Of a stretch of 64,000 nt of DNA, positions 1 through 11,036 are shown piece by piece. The DNA comes from Muribaculaceae bacterium (GTDB lineage: Bacteria > Bacteroidota > Bacteroidia > Bacteroidales > Muribaculaceae). A program made the translations under genes and the position numbers. The stretch is taken from the NCBI GenBank assembly GCA_023663365.1, contig JAMPHP010000001.1, forward strand, positions 1,614,802 to 1,678,801, given 5' to 3'. Position 1 is the stretch's first letter. Each line of letters starts with the position of its first letter. The notes beneath the pieces were generated by a model. It did not search any database and was not told where the DNA came from. It saw only the letters and a program-made list of their open reading frames with translations.

Positions 1-101
1 TAGCGGATAGGATCGTAAAGACCCGGGGCAACTGAGGGATAGTCGATGCTGCTTACTGCATCTTCGGCAATGCCGGTGAAATAGTCGAGTGTGAATTCCA
101 T
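1..101 (-). CDS. Polyprenyl synthetase family protein, N-terminal fragment
   Basis: Only the first 33 codons are in the window; the gene runs off the left edge. The visible N-terminus (MEFTLDYFTGIAED..., then PSVAPGLYDPIR) resembles the segment just before the GGKR motif of trans-isoprenyl diphosphate synthases, where P-x-x-L-Y-x-P-I-x-Y is usual. Such enzymes condense isopentenyl diphosphate with allylic diphosphates to make farnesyl or longer prenyl chains. The start is supported by a TAATTTTG box 12 bases upstream of the ATG. The catalytic DDxxD motifs lie outside the window, so the call rests on a short match. Confidence 0.5.
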   Translation of the reverse strand, partial: MEFTLDYFTGIAEDAVSSIDYPSVAPGLYDPIR

Positions 102-112
102 ATCTTCGACTG

Positions 113-120
113 CAAAATTA
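113..120 (-). promoter_or_regulatory. -7 promoter box (TAATTTTG) for the left-edge gene
   Basis: Read on the minus strand, TAATTTTG matches the Bacteroidetes -7 consensus TAnnTTTG and lies 11 bases before the ATG. No TTG at the ideal -33 distance is visible. Confidence 0.5.
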
Positions 121-137
121 CGAATTTTTTTTGAAAT

Positions 138-2362
138 TTATATAGTCAACCTGAAAGAGGCCCCGAAACGCCTCGGGGCACCGCGCTGCACAAATTCGCG
201 GCTCATCGACACGAAGTAGAATACGTCGTAGCGCGTGTCGGTGATGTTGTCGGCCCATAGCCGGAGCGACCAGTGCTCGGCATTGAAAGCCAGCGACAGG
301 CTGGGCAGGCAGTAGAAGGGCTGCCGCACGGTGTTGGCTTCGTTCCAGTATATATCGCCCACACAGCGGGCTGTGGCCGTGACCGAGGGCGTGACTCCGA
401 GGAAGGATAGCGGAGTGGCGCGGTAGGAGGCTTCGGCGAAGAGAGTATGCGCCGGTGCGTAGGGCACACGCTTGCCGCGGTAGTCGGCGCGGCCGTCGTT
501 GTAGGTGCGGAAGGTGGCGTTTGTGAAGCCGTAGCTGAGGGCGAAGCTGAGGTCGTGGGTAGGGCGGTAGCGTGAGCTGAGCTCAGTGCCGAAGCTGCGT
601 GTGCGCCCGGCATTGGTCATGATGCGCCCGGTGGTGTTGCCCGCCGGGAAGGTGGTGAGCTGCTGGTTGCGGCAGTCGATGTAGAAGAGGGCGCCGTCAA
701 TCGAGAGGTCGACATCTGCTATCGGGCGTGAGTGAATACCCATCTCGTAGTTGAAGCTGCGCTCCGGGTCGTAGGCCACGATGTCGTCGAGCTCATAGGC
801 TGAGCTCATGCCCATGAAAGCCATGATGCGCTGCTGGAGCACGTCGCTGAACATCTGCGTGTTGTATCCACCGGCCTTATATCCTTTCGAGAAAGTGAAG
901 TAGGGAGTCACGGGCTCGAAGTCGTAGGATATGGTGAGCTTGGGCAGGAGCTCCACGAAGGTGTGGCTGAGACTGCCGCGGTCGTCGATGTCGACGGGTG
1001 TGTGGGAGTAAATCTCAGAGCCACCGCCGGGGAGCATGTACAGGGTGGTGTAGCCTGTGGAAGTGTGGCTTCGGTAGTCGAGCATGGTGCGCTCAATGTC
1101 GAGGCGCAGGCCGGCCTCGAAGCGCCATCGCCCCAGCGCGTAGGCACTCTCGTGGTAGAGAGCGAAGCCTCCGGCGCTTTGCGTGAAGTTGCTCCCGAGG
1201 GTGAAGCGGCGTGTATCCCAGCTTATGGGGTAGTCGGGGTTGGCATCGTTGCGGTGCTTCTCGATGAGTTGGGCTATGCCGGTGTCTTTAAAAGTGACGG
1301 GTGCATCCATATCGGACCGGCGGTAGAAGCCGAATACACCTCCGAGCCAACTGTAGTCGCCGCGGGCTCCGCGTGTGAAAAGGTCCTCGGTGAGGCTCCA
1401 TTCGCGCCTGTCCTGCACGAGAGTGAAGTAGTCGGCGGTGGTGAAATCCTGGTCGAGGGTCATCTTGTCGTCGAGGTACTGCACCGATGTGACCGAAGTC
1501 ACCACCACTCTTTTGCCGGCCCATGCCACGGTGAGGCCGTCGGCAAAGGCTGTGCGGCGGTAGGCGCAGGTGTCGTTGTAGGCTATGGTCCCGGCCGGAA
1601 GCAATGCGTAGGGGTAGCCTCCCTGGCAGTTGACGGTGAGCACGGCGGTGTTGCTCATCGACAGCCTCGGCGAAGGTTGCCAGGCGGTTTTCCATCGTAG
1701 TGAGCCGGAGTTCTCGTTGTCGAGTTTTTTGCCGGTGTGTCCGTTGCGGAAGAAACCGTCGGTGTGGCGGTAGCGTGCGCTCAGGCTCATGCCGAGCCCG
1801 TCGGCGATGCGGCCGTAGTAGGCAGCGGAGGCGCTTGCCGTGTTGGCGCTGCCGTACTCCACCATTGCGCGCCAGCCCTTTGTGCGCAGTGGCGAGAGAG
1901 TGCGGATGTTGATCTGCCCGCCCATGGTGTTTCGGCCGTTGAGCACCGACTGGGCACCGCGGAGCACCTCGATGCTTTCGATGTCGGCTATGTCGAAGTC
2001 GTAGTTGTCCTTGTTGAGGTAGGGTATATTGTCGACCGACAGGCCTACTACGGGCTGGTCGATGCGGGCGCCAAGGCCGCGCACGTAGATTGACGAGGTC
2101 ATGCGGGAGCCATAGTCGGGCATGTAGAAGTTCGGAGCCACCAGGCTCACACCTTTTGGAGCCTCTATTCCCAGGCGGCGGGCATCGGAGCCGCTGATGC
2201 GAGTGACGGCTTCGGTGGCTATCCCTCCCGAAGGAGTCTGCTTCACGCCCATCACCTCGAGAGGGCGCAGGCGGTGTGCACGGGCGGCAGTGTCGGGGGC
2301 TTCGGTGGCCGCGAGGGTGCTTCCGAGGCTTGCGAGCAGGGCGAGCAGGGCAATAGATTGTC

Positions 2363-2366
<4 letters not shown>
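138..2366 (-). CDS. TonB-dependent outer-membrane receptor
   Basis: 742 residues. A signal peptide (about residues 1-20, ending LAA) is followed by a possible TonB box (PLEVMGVK, residues 35-42), a plug domain (about 45-160, with IYVRGLGARIDQP and the IESIEVLRGAQS motif) and a beta-barrel to the C-terminus. It should import a scarce ligand such as a metal chelate or cofactor across the outer membrane using TonB energy. It has no carboxypeptidase-like N-terminal domain and no SusD partner, so it is not a SusC-type glycan transporter. Its ATG overlaps the uup stop by 4 bases (ATGA), so it is probably translationally coupled to uup. The ligand cannot be inferred. Confidence 0.9.
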
Positions 2367-4231
<1,865 letters not shown>

Positions 4232-4238
4232 AATTCTG

Positions 4239-4246
4239 CAAAGTTA
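4239..4246 (-). promoter_or_regulatory. -7 promoter box (TAACTTTG) for uup
   Basis: On the minus strand TAACTTTG fits TAnnTTTG and ends 7 bases before the uup ATG, giving a very short 5' leader. A TTG 22 bases further upstream could serve as the -33 element. Confidence 0.55.
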
Positions 4247-4347
4247 CGAAAGAATTGTGAATTTCGCTCAATGCCGGGCGCAGAGTGAGGTGTAAAAGAT
4301 GTGTGATAAGGCTTTGAAAAGGCTTGATTTCACTTTTTTTCAATAAA

Positions 4348-4381
4348 TTTGCTGCTGTATCGAAAATTTTTGCCAATTTTG
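4348..4381 (+). promoter_or_regulatory. Putative promoter of the lpxD operon
   Basis: TTTG at 4348-4351, a 22-base spacer, then CAATTTTG at 4374-4381, one base off TAnnTTTG. Start codon of lpxD at 4423 leaves a leader of about 40 bases. The spacer is slightly long, so the call is tentative. Confidence 0.35.
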
Positions 4382-4422
4382 CACTTTGAATTAAGGGGCT
4401 CGTCCCGATCATTATACATTTT

Positions 4423-5454
4423 ATGCAATTTACCGCCGAAATAATAGCGCAATATATAGGAGGAATTGTCGAAGGCAACCCTGCGGTTGCCGTGAGCAAT
4501 TTCGCCAAGATTGAAGATGCCACTCCCGGCACCATCACCTTTCTCGCCAATACCAAGTACACTCATTATATATATGATACAAAGGCATCGATAGTGCTCG
4601 TAAGCAAAGATTTCGTTGCCGAGCATCCGGTCGAAGCCACCCTTATCAGGGTCGACGATCCCTATGCTGCGCTTGCGTCGCTGATGCAGCTTGCCGCCGA
4701 GGCCATCATGCCCCGGCCGGTGGGAGTGGAGGCCGGAGCGTATATAGCCGAGGGCGTGGAGGTTTCCGACGACTGCTATGTAGGAGCCACGGCATATATA
4801 GCCAAGGGTGCCCGCATAGGCAGGGGCGTGAAGATCTACCCGCAGGTGTATGTGGGTGAGGGCGTCACTATCGGCGACGGCACCATCCTCTATCCCGGCG
4901 TGAAAGTGTACTATGGCTGCCGCATCGGTGCACGCTGCATAATCCATGCCGGTGCCGTGATAGGAGCCGACGGCTTCGGTTTCGCCCCTGATGCTCAGGG
5001 CGTGTACCACAAAATCCCTCAGCTCGGCATTGTCGAGATCGACGATGATGTGGAAATCGGAGCCAACACCACCGTGGATCGCTCCACGATGGGACGCACC
5101 CACATTGCGCGCGGCGTGAAGCTCGACAACCTCATCATGGTAGCTCACAATTGCGAGATAGGCCACGACACCGTGATGGCTTCGCAGAGCGGTATCGCCG
5201 GCTCCACGAAGCTCGGCTCCAACTGTATGATCGGCGGTCAGGTAGGCTTTGCCGGCCATATCACCGTGGGCGACCGTGTGCAGATCGGAGCACAGAGCGG
5301 TATCGCTAAGGGCATCCCCTCCGACAGCCGCTACATGGGCTCACCGGCAGTGCCTATGGGTGAATACGCCCGCAACACAGCCGCCCAGAAGCATCTTGCC
5401 GAGCTTGTGGCGCGTGTCAACCGCCTTGAGCGTCAACTTAACGAAAAACAGTAA
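4423..5454 (+). CDS. lpxD: UDP-3-O-(3-hydroxyacyl)glucosamine N-acyltransferase LpxD
   Basis: 343 residues. Third step of lipid A synthesis: transfers a 3-hydroxyacyl chain from ACP to the 2-amino group of UDP-3-O-acylglucosamine in the cytoplasm. An N-terminal uridine-binding domain (about 1-100) precedes a left-handed beta-helix of hexapeptide repeats (about 100-300), and then a C-terminal helix. The catalytic His is H242 in VAHNCEIG. First gene of the lpxD-lpxC/fabZ-lpxA cluster; the next gene follows after 23 bases. Confidence 0.96.
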   Translation: MQFTAEIIAQYIGGIVEGNPAVAVSNFAKIEDATPGTITFLANTKYTHYIYDTKASIVLVSKDFVAEHPVEATLIRVDDPYAALASLMQLAAEAIMPRPVGVEAGAYIAEGVEVSDDCYVGATAYIAKGARIGRGVKIYPQVYVGEGVTIGDGTILYPGVKVYYGCRIGARCIIHAGAVIGADGFGFAPDAQGVYHKIPQLGIVEIDDDVEIGANTTVDRSTMGRTHIARGVKLDNLIMVAHNCEIGHDTVMASQSGIAGSTKLGSNCMIGGQVGFAGHITVGDRVQIGAQSGIAKGIPSDSRYMGSPAVPMGEYARNTAAQKHLAELVARVNRLERQLNEKQ

Positions 5455-5477
5455 TCCCCGTCACATATATTCAAGCA

Positions 5478-6860
5478 ATGAAGCAGATCACACTCAAAGA
5501 CGAGTTTACCCTCCGTGGCAAAGGCCTCCACACAGGAGCCAAGCTGGTGGCAACATTCTGCCCCGCCCCCGACAACCACGGCTATAAGATACAGCGCATC
5601 GACCTCGAAGGACAGCCTACTATCGACGCACTTGCAGAAAATGTAATCTCCACCAACCGCGGCACCGTGATTGGCAAGGGAGAAGCCACCGTGAGCACCA
5701 TTGAGCACGCCATGGCGGCGCTCTATGCTTCGGGTATCGACAATGTGCTCATCAAGGTCGACGGCCCCGAGATGCCTATCCTCGACGGCAGCGCTCGCCC
5801 TTTCTTCGAAGCTATCAATACAGTAGGCACAGTGGAGCAGGAGAGCGACAAGGATTTCTACTATGTGAAGCACAAGGTGGAAGTGGTCGACAGCGCCACC
5901 GGCTCGAAGCTCATGCTTCTGCCCGACGATGAATTCAGCCTCGACGTGAAAGTAAACTTTGAGTCGGAATTCCTCGCAAACCAATATGCCACCCTCGACC
6001 ATATCTCCGACTTCGGTGAGGAAATCTCGGCGGCGCGTACATTCGTGTTCGTGCGCGATGTGGAGCCTTTGCTCAAGGCCGGCCTCATCAAGGGCGGTGA
6101 CCTCGACAATGCCATCGTGATTTACGAGACTCCCAAGACACAGGAGGAGCTCGACCACCTTGCCGACCTCATGGGTGTGCCTCACCACGATGCCAAGGAC
6201 TTCGGCTTCATCAACGAGCGCCCGCTCACCGCTCCCAACGAGCCTGCCCGGCACAAGCTCATGGACCTCATCGGCGACATCGCACTTATCGGTCGTCCTC
6301 TCAAAGGTCGTGTGATAGCAACCAAGCCCGGCCACACCATCAACACACAGCTCGCCAAGGCTCTCCGCAGCGATATACGCCGCCAGGATGTGCAGGCACC
6401 CATCTACAACCCCAACGTAGAGCCCGTGATGGACAACAACGCCATCCGCCGCAGCCTCCCGCACCGCTATCCCTTCCTGCTGGTCGACAAAATCATCGAC
6501 AAGACCGAGCACTACATCGTGGGCGTGAAGAATGTGACTACCAACGAACCTTTCTTCCAGGGACACTTCCCTCAGGAACCCGTGATGCCCGGCGTGCTGC
6601 TTGTCGAAGCCATGGCTCAGACCGGTGGCCTCCTGGTGCTCAGCACCGTCGACGAGCCCGAGCGCTACTCCACATACTTCATGAAAATCGACAATGTGAA
6701 GTTCCGCCAGAAAGTAGTTCCCGGCGACACTCTTCTCTTCCATGTGTCGTTCATGACACCGCTGCGCCGCGGCATGGCCGTGATGAAAGGCCGCGCCTTC
6801 GTGGGTGAGAAGGTGGTGTGTGAGTGCGAGTTCATGGCACAGATAATCAAGAACAAGTAA
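5478..6860 (+). CDS. lpxC/fabZ: Bifunctional LpxC-FabZ (UDP-3-O-acyl-GlcNAc deacetylase / 3-hydroxyacyl-ACP dehydratase)
   Basis: 460 residues, a fusion known from Bacteroidetes. The LpxC half (about 1-310) removes acetate from UDP-3-O-acyl-GlcNAc, the committed lipid A step; zinc ligands are H77 (TIEHAMAA), H259 and D263 (RHKLMDLIGD), and H286 (KPGHT) sits where the catalytic His is expected. The FabZ half (about 318-460) dehydrates 3-hydroxyacyl-ACP; catalytic residues are H363 (QGHFP) and E377 (LLVEAMAQ). Both halves look intact. The fusion joins two enzymes that compete for the hydroxyacyl-ACP pool. lpxA starts 15 bases downstream. Confidence 0.97.
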   Translation: MKQITLKDEFTLRGKGLHTGAKLVATFCPAPDNHGYKIQRIDLEGQPTIDALAENVISTNRGTVIGKGEATVSTIEHAMAALYASGIDNVLIKVDGPEMPILDGSARPFFEAINTVGTVEQESDKDFYYVKHKVEVVDSATGSKLMLLPDDEFSLDVKVNFESEFLANQYATLDHISDFGEEISAARTFVFVRDVEPLLKAGLIKGGDLDNAIVIYETPKTQEELDHLADLMGVPHHDAKDFGFINERPLTAPNEPARHKLMDLIGDIALIGRPLKGRVIATKPGHTINTQLAKALRSDIRRQDVQAPIYNPNVEPVMDNNAIRRSLPHRYPFLLVDKIIDKTEHYIVGVKNVTTNEPFFQGHFPQEPVMPGVLLVEAMAQTGGLLVLSTVDEPERYSTYFMKIDNVKFRQKVVPGDTLLFHVSFMTPLRRGMAVMKGRAFVGEKVVCECEFMAQIIKNK

Positions 6861-6875
6861 TATTGTATTATAAAG

Positions 6876-7652
6876 ATGAAACAGCCCTTAGCATACGTTC
6901 ATCCTGCGGCAAAAATAGCCCCGAGCGTTGTCATCGATCCCTTCGTGACCATCGACCAGAATGTGGAGATTGGCGAAGGTACCCGCATCGGCAGCAACGT
7001 GACCATCCTTGAGGGTGCCCGCATTGGCAAGAACTGCAATATATTTCCCGGCGCGGTAATCGGCGCGATTCCGCAGGACCTTAAGTTTCACGGCGAAGAG
7101 ACCCTCGCCATCATCGGCGACAACACCACCCTCCGCGAGTGCGTGACCGTGAACCGAGGCACCGATGCCCGCGGCCGCACAGTGGTGGGCAGCAACACGC
7201 TCATCATGGCTTACAGCCACGTGGCGCACGACTGTATCGTGGGCGACAACGTGATTATCAGCAACGCAACCCAGCTTGCGGGCGAAGTCGTTGTCGACAA
7301 CTTCGCCGTAATCGGTGGCGGCAGCCTCATCCACCAGTTCTGCCACATCGGAGCTCACGTGATGCTGCAGGGCGGCGCGCTGGTCAACAAGGACATCCCC
7401 CCCTACGTGAAGGCTGCCCGCGAGCCTATCAGCTACGCAGGCATCAACTCCGTGGGTCTTCGCCGGCGCAACTTCGACAGCGAGACTATCCGCGAAATCC
7501 AGGAAATCTACCGCTACCTCTACCTCAGCGGCATGAACATCAGCGATGCCGTAGAGCGTATCGAGGCAGAGCTCCCCGCCACCAAGGAGCGCGACGAAAT
7601 CCTTCAGTTCGTGCGCAACTCCAAGCGCGGCGTGATACGAGGATACATTTGA
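6876..7652 (+). CDS. lpxA: Acyl-ACP--UDP-N-acetylglucosamine O-acyltransferase LpxA
   Basis: 258 residues, near the usual length. Catalyses the first lipid A step, moving a 3-hydroxyacyl group from ACP to the 3-OH of UDP-GlcNAc. Left-handed beta-helix hexapeptide repeats fill residues 10-180; catalytic H118 lies in VAHDC, and the family motif PQDLKFHGEET is at 66-76. The C-terminal part is helical. Last gene of the lipid A cluster, followed by an AT-rich repeat and then rnpB on the same strand. Confidence 0.97.
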   Translation: MKQPLAYVHPAAKIAPSVVIDPFVTIDQNVEIGEGTRIGSNVTILEGARIGKNCNIFPGAVIGAIPQDLKFHGEETLAIIGDNTTLRECVTVNRGTDARGRTVVGSNTLIMAYSHVAHDCIVGDNVIISNATQLAGEVVVDNFAVIGGGSLIHQFCHIGAHVMLQGGALVNKDIPPYVKAAREPISYAGINSVGLRRRNFDSETIREIQEIYRYLYLSGMNISDAVERIEAELPATKERDEILQFVRNSKRGVIRGYI

Positions 7653-7668
7653 TAAATTATAAATTAAA

Positions 7669-7745
7669 AATTATAAGTTATAAATTATTGGTTGTGACAA
7701 TTTCAACTCATATCTCATAATTCATAACTTATAACTCATAACTTC
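7669..7745 (+). repeat. AT-rich dispersed repeat with internal inverted arms
   Basis: Between lpxA and rnpB. The left arm (7669-7688) and the right arm (about 7718-7737) are near-perfect reverse complements, and the right side has a 7-8 base period (AACTCAT, ATAACTT). The 16-mer AACTCATATCTCATAA at 7705-7720 recurs exactly, inverted, at 27630-27645. It may form a long AU-rich stem in the lpxA 3' region. Confidence 0.6.
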
Positions 7746-7749
7746 CATT

Positions 7750-8125
7750 GGTTCGGCCGGAGGGTCCGTCGCTCGTACTTCCTGTAAAGTACGGGAGGAA
7801 AGTCCGGGCAACGCAGAGCACCATATTTCCTAACGGGAAGCTATCGGTAACGGTAGAGTAGTGTGACAGAAAATGACCGCCGCCTCCGGGCGGTAAGGGT
7901 GAAAAGGTGAGGCAAGAGCTCACCGGGCGATGCAGCGATGCGTCGTGCCGCACACCTTATGGGTTGCAAGGTCAAGTATACCGGCATCTAAGGGCTGCTC
8001 GTCCATTGCCGGGGGGTAGACTGCTCACGGCGGTAATGCCAGATAAATGACGGACGGCGTGCACGGCTCCCCTTCGGGGTGAAAGTAGGCACGCCACATA
8101 ACCCGGCTTATACTCCGACCGAACC
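7750..8125 (+). ncRNA. rnpB: RNase P RNA component (bacterial class A)
   Basis: The catalytic RNA of RNase P, which matures tRNA 5' ends. The P1 stem pairs 7750-7762 with 8113-8125 (GGTTCGGCCGGAG with CTCCGACCGAACC, one mismatch). Conserved signatures are GAGGAAAGTCCGGGC near 7795-7809 (P4 5' strand), GGTGAAAAGGTGAGG followed by AAGAGCTCACC, AGATAAATGACGG near 8041, and ACCCGGCTTAT near 8101-8111. No protein reading frame in the segment has support. Confidence 0.96.
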
Positions 8126-8132
8126 TTTTTTT
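8126..8132 (+). terminator. T-tract after rnpB
   Basis: Seven T residues directly follow the closing strand of the RNase P P1 stem; the P1 helix with this U-run can serve as an intrinsic terminator. Confidence 0.5.
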
Positions 8133-8152
8133 ATTAAACACCCCAAAAGACT

Positions 8153-8578
8153 GTGGAAGACTGGCTCACATTCCCTACCGTAGACGACAGCGGACGCACC
8201 GTGATAGTAACAGGGCGCACCGATGTCGAAAAATTCCGCTCGCGGAGCAAGTACAGCATCCGTGTGGAGGTGACATTGCCCTACACACCTGCCGGTGAAC
8301 TCGGTTTTCCGGGCGAGGCCGATGCCGCGATGATGGAGGAAATCACGGCTTCTTTCGAGGCGCTGCTCAAGGGTAAGAACACGGCGCTGCTCACAGGCAT
8401 ATATACCGGTGCCGGGGAGCGAAACTGGGTGTTCTACACATTCTCTACCGAGGTGTTCAATTCATTTCTCAACCGAGCTCTCGCCTCCTTCCCTCTCCTG
8501 CCCCTGCGCATCTATGCCGAGAATGACCCCGAATGGGCCGAGTACGACGAGATGAGGGCCGCGACCCGCATGGAATAG
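8153..8578 (+). CDS. DUF695 domain-containing protein
   Basis: 141 residues starting at a GTG; an in-frame stop at 8135 excludes an upstream start. The pattern TGIYTGAGERNWVFYTFS in the middle and the final segment with NDPEWAEYDEM resemble the DUF695 family, small cytoplasmic proteins of unknown function. No signal peptide or membrane segment. It lies between rnpB and the ClC gene on the same strand and may be transcribed from the rnpB side. Confidence 0.7.
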   Translation: MEDWLTFPTVDDSGRTVIVTGRTDVEKFRSRSKYSIRVEVTLPYTPAGELGFPGEADAAMMEEITASFEALLKGKNTALLTGIYTGAGERNWVFYTFSTEVFNSFLNRALASFPLLPLRIYAENDPEWAEYDEMRAATRME

Positions 8579-8632
8579 AGTGAACCAAGCATAGGCGGGC
8601 GGTGTTAGTATTTCAACCGACACATCCGCATT

Positions 8633-9976
8633 ATGCTACCTTTTTCGCACACAGTAAAGCACTACACCTGTCGGGCTGCCGTTCTGGCAGCCCGTCCTAT
8701 TCGCTATCTGCGCGGCCGATTGCCTCACGGGGTATTCGTGCTTCTGCTGGCAGTGTCGGTGGGAGCTCTTGCAGGCACAGGTGCTTTCATCCTCAAGCAG
8801 CTTATAGCCTTTGTGAGCCGCAAGCTCACTGAGGGTATCGGCGGGCCGTCGCTGCTCTTCGTGGTGCTCCCGGTGGCGGGCATATTGCTTGCCGGGCTCT
8901 ACCAGCGATATGTGCTGCACCACAATATCGAGCATGGCACCGAGCGCATCAAGAAGCAACTCGACAGCCACAACTATGATGTGCCCTCCGACCTTGTGTA
9001 CACCCCCGTCATTGCGTGTACGTTCACGCTTGGCTTCGGCGGCTCGGCAGGCTCCGAAGGCCCCATAGCCACTGCCGGAGCAGCAATAGGCAGCAATCTT
9101 GCCAAGGCCGCGGGGCTGTCGCCGTCGCTCAAGCGCATGATGGTGGCTATCGGTGCGGGTGCGGGCATCGCCGGCATCTTCAAGTCGGCGGTCGGCGGGG
9201 CGATGTTCACTCTCGAGGTCCTTGGCCTCGGCATGGCCAACCTTGCACTGCTTGCTCTCTTCTGCGCCTGCATCGTGGCGGCGCTGACGGCATATCTGTG
9301 GTCGGGATGTACGCCCGACGTGGCTTTTATCCCTGCTGAGAGTTTTGAGCCGTCGATACTTCCGGCTGTGCTTGTGCTGGGAGTGTTCTGCGGCCTCTAT
9401 GGAGTGTACTACTCCTACACGGCCGTGCGCACGCGCGGCTTGCTCGAGTCCATATCGCGACCGATGGTGCGGAATATAGCCTCGGGGCTTGCTCTCGGAC
9501 TCATGATATTTCTCTTTCCCGTGCTTTGGGGCGAGGGCTATGGAGTGCTGGCAACGGTAATCAACGAAGGCGAGCCACACCTTATGTCCGACAGTATATT
9601 TGCCTTTGCCGACATGCCCTCGTGGGTGCCGCTCGCTGTGGTGGGCGGAGTGCTCCTGTGCAAGGGCAGCGCCGCCACACTCACTAACAGCGGCGGCGGT
9701 GTGGCCGGCGACTTTGCACCCACGCTCTTTGCCGGATGCATGGCCGGCTACCTCTTTTCTATGGCTGCCAACGCGATATTCGGCCTCGGGCTGTGCCCGC
9801 AGACCTTCGCCCTGCTCGGCATGGCCGGTGCCATGTCGGCAATAATCAGGGCTCCCCTTATGGCGATATTCATCACTGCGGAAATGACGTGGAACTACGA
9901 GTATTTTCTCCCGCTCACCCTCGTCGCCGCAGCAGCATATTTCACTGCAAGAATAATACGACCGAACCATGGATAA
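8633..9976 (+). CDS. ClC-family chloride channel/transporter
   Basis: 447 residues, multi-spanning inner-membrane protein that should move chloride or another anion. The selectivity and gating segment GFGGSAGSEGPIATAG (134-149) carries the gating glutamate E142. The next helix (GAGAGIAGIFKSAVGG, MFTLEVL) has E195-V196, so the position of the internal proton glutamate of E. coli ClC (E203) is valine, as in many chloride channels. The canonical GSGIP serine motif is not recognisable near residues 98-104. No C-terminal CBS domains. The stop overlaps the next gene by 8 bases. Confidence 0.9.
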   Translation: MLPFSHTVKHYTCRAAVLAARPIRYLRGRLPHGVFVLLLAVSVGALAGTGAFILKQLIAFVSRKLTEGIGGPSLLFVVLPVAGILLAGLYQRYVLHHNIEHGTERIKKQLDSHNYDVPSDLVYTPVIACTFTLGFGGSAGSEGPIATAGAAIGSNLAKAAGLSPSLKRMMVAIGAGAGIAGIFKSAVGGAMFTLEVLGLGMANLALLALFCACIVAALTAYLWSGCTPDVAFIPAESFEPSILPAVLVLGVFCGLYGVYYSYTAVRTRGLLESISRPMVRNIASGLALGLMIFLFPVLWGEGYGVLATVINEGEPHLMSDSIFAFADMPSWVPLAVVGGVLLCKGSAATLTNSGGGVAGDFAPTLFAGCMAGYLFSMAANAIFGLGLCPQTFALLGMAGAMSAIIRAPLMAIFITAEMTWNYEYFLPLTLVAAAAYFTARIIRPNHG

Positions 9977-11036
9977 GAAGGCAACATTCTGGACCACCGA
10001 CCGCATAATGGGTCTGATAATAGGCACCACCATCACCGTAGGGCTTGTGCTTCTGATGCGCTATCTGAGCAATGTGTTGCTGCCCTTCTTTGTGGCTTGC
10101 TTCGTGGCGTATCTGCTTCAGCCGGTGGTCGATTTCAACCGCAGGCTCACACGCACCAAGGGGCGCACCTTGGCTTCGATACTCACGCTTGTGGATCTCA
10201 CGGTGGTGCTCGGCCTGGTGATATACTTGTTTCTGCCATCGGTGGTGCGTGAGCTCGACATGCTCGGCGCTATTCTCCGAAGCGTGTCGGACGGCAACCA
10301 TGAGATGCCGCATCTCTATGCCTCAGTGATAGGCTTCGTGGAGAAATACTTCGACCCCGACAACCTTGCCGCGCTTCTCAACGGCTCGCGGATAGAGACC
10401 ATCATCAGCCGCGGCTCCTCTATCCTTGAAGAGTCGGTGGACATACTCAAAAGCGCGCTCTCGTGGCTGCTCACACTGGTGTACATACTGTTTATCCTCA
10501 TCGACTACCCGCGCATCTGCCACGGCTTCAAGCTGATAGTGCCGCAGAAATACAGAGGCAAGTCGATGGACGTGGTTCACGACGTGGAGCAGAACATGAA
10601 CAGCTACTTCCGTGGCCAAGGCCTTGTGGCTCTTTGCGCGGCAGTATTCTACTGCGCAGGCTTCAGCATAGTGGGCTTGCCGCTTGCCATACCGATGGGA
10701 GTGATTGTGGGTGTGCTCTATATGATACCCTACTTCCAGTATGTGACCCTGATACCCGTGGCCGTGATATGCTTTATATATTCGCTGGGCGGGACGGCGG
10801 AATTTGTGCCTCTGCTGGGCAAGTCGGTGCTGGTCTATGTGGTGAGCCAAAGCATCTGCGACTACATAATCACGCCCCATGTGATGGGGCGCGAGATGGG
10901 GCTGAATCCGGCTGTGATTTTGCTGTCGCTCTCGGTGTGGGGCACGCTGCTTGGCATCATAGGCATGATTATAGCGTTGCCGGTGAGCTCGCTGATTATG
11001 ACTTACTATGAGCGCTACATCAGCAACCGCGGTTAG
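9969..11036 (+). CDS. AI-2E family transporter (PerM-like permease)
   Basis: 355 residues with about eight membrane helices: a pair at the N-terminus (about 14-55), one or two near 65-85, and a cluster at about 155-345 ending in the family-typical WGTLLGIIGMIIALPVSSLI. The family was named for autoinducer-2 export but includes Na+/H+ antiporters, so the substrate is open. Starts inside the 3' end of the ClC gene and converges with the thioredoxin-like gene, overlapping it by 17 bases. Confidence 0.88.
   Translation: MDKKATFWTTDRIMGLIIGTTITVGLVLLMRYLSNVLLPFFVACFVAYLLQPVVDFNRRLTRTKGRTLASILTLVDLTVVLGLVIYLFLPSVVRELDMLGAILRSVSDGNHEMPHLYASVIGFVEKYFDPDNLAALLNGSRIETIISRGSSILEESVDILKSALSWLLTLVYILFILIDYPRICHGFKLIVPQKYRGKSMDVVHDVEQNMNSYFRGQGLVALCAAVFYCAGFSIVGLPLAIPMGVIVGVLYMIPYFQYVTLIPVAVICFIYSLGGTAEFVPLLGKSVLVYVVSQSICDYIITPHVMGREMGLNPAVILLSLSVWGTLLGIIGMIIALPVSSLIMTYYERYISNRG

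Noticed and set aside
963..1700. 245-codon plus-strand frame inside the TonB receptor gene
   Set aside because: Val/Gly/Glu-rich shadow translation; the receptor on the minus strand has clear motifs.
5433..6743. 436-codon open frame on the minus strand opposite lpxC/fabZ
   Set aside because: It is a mirror of the GC-rich coding strand, has no recognisable domains, and the plus-strand gene is certain.
7729..7953. Short minus-strand frame over the RNase P RNA gene
   Set aside because: The segment is a conserved structural RNA with a P1 stem; no coding signal.
8636..10036. 466-codon open frame opposite the ClC gene
   Set aside because: Low-complexity translation rich in His and Arg, covered by a well-supported membrane protein gene on the other strand.
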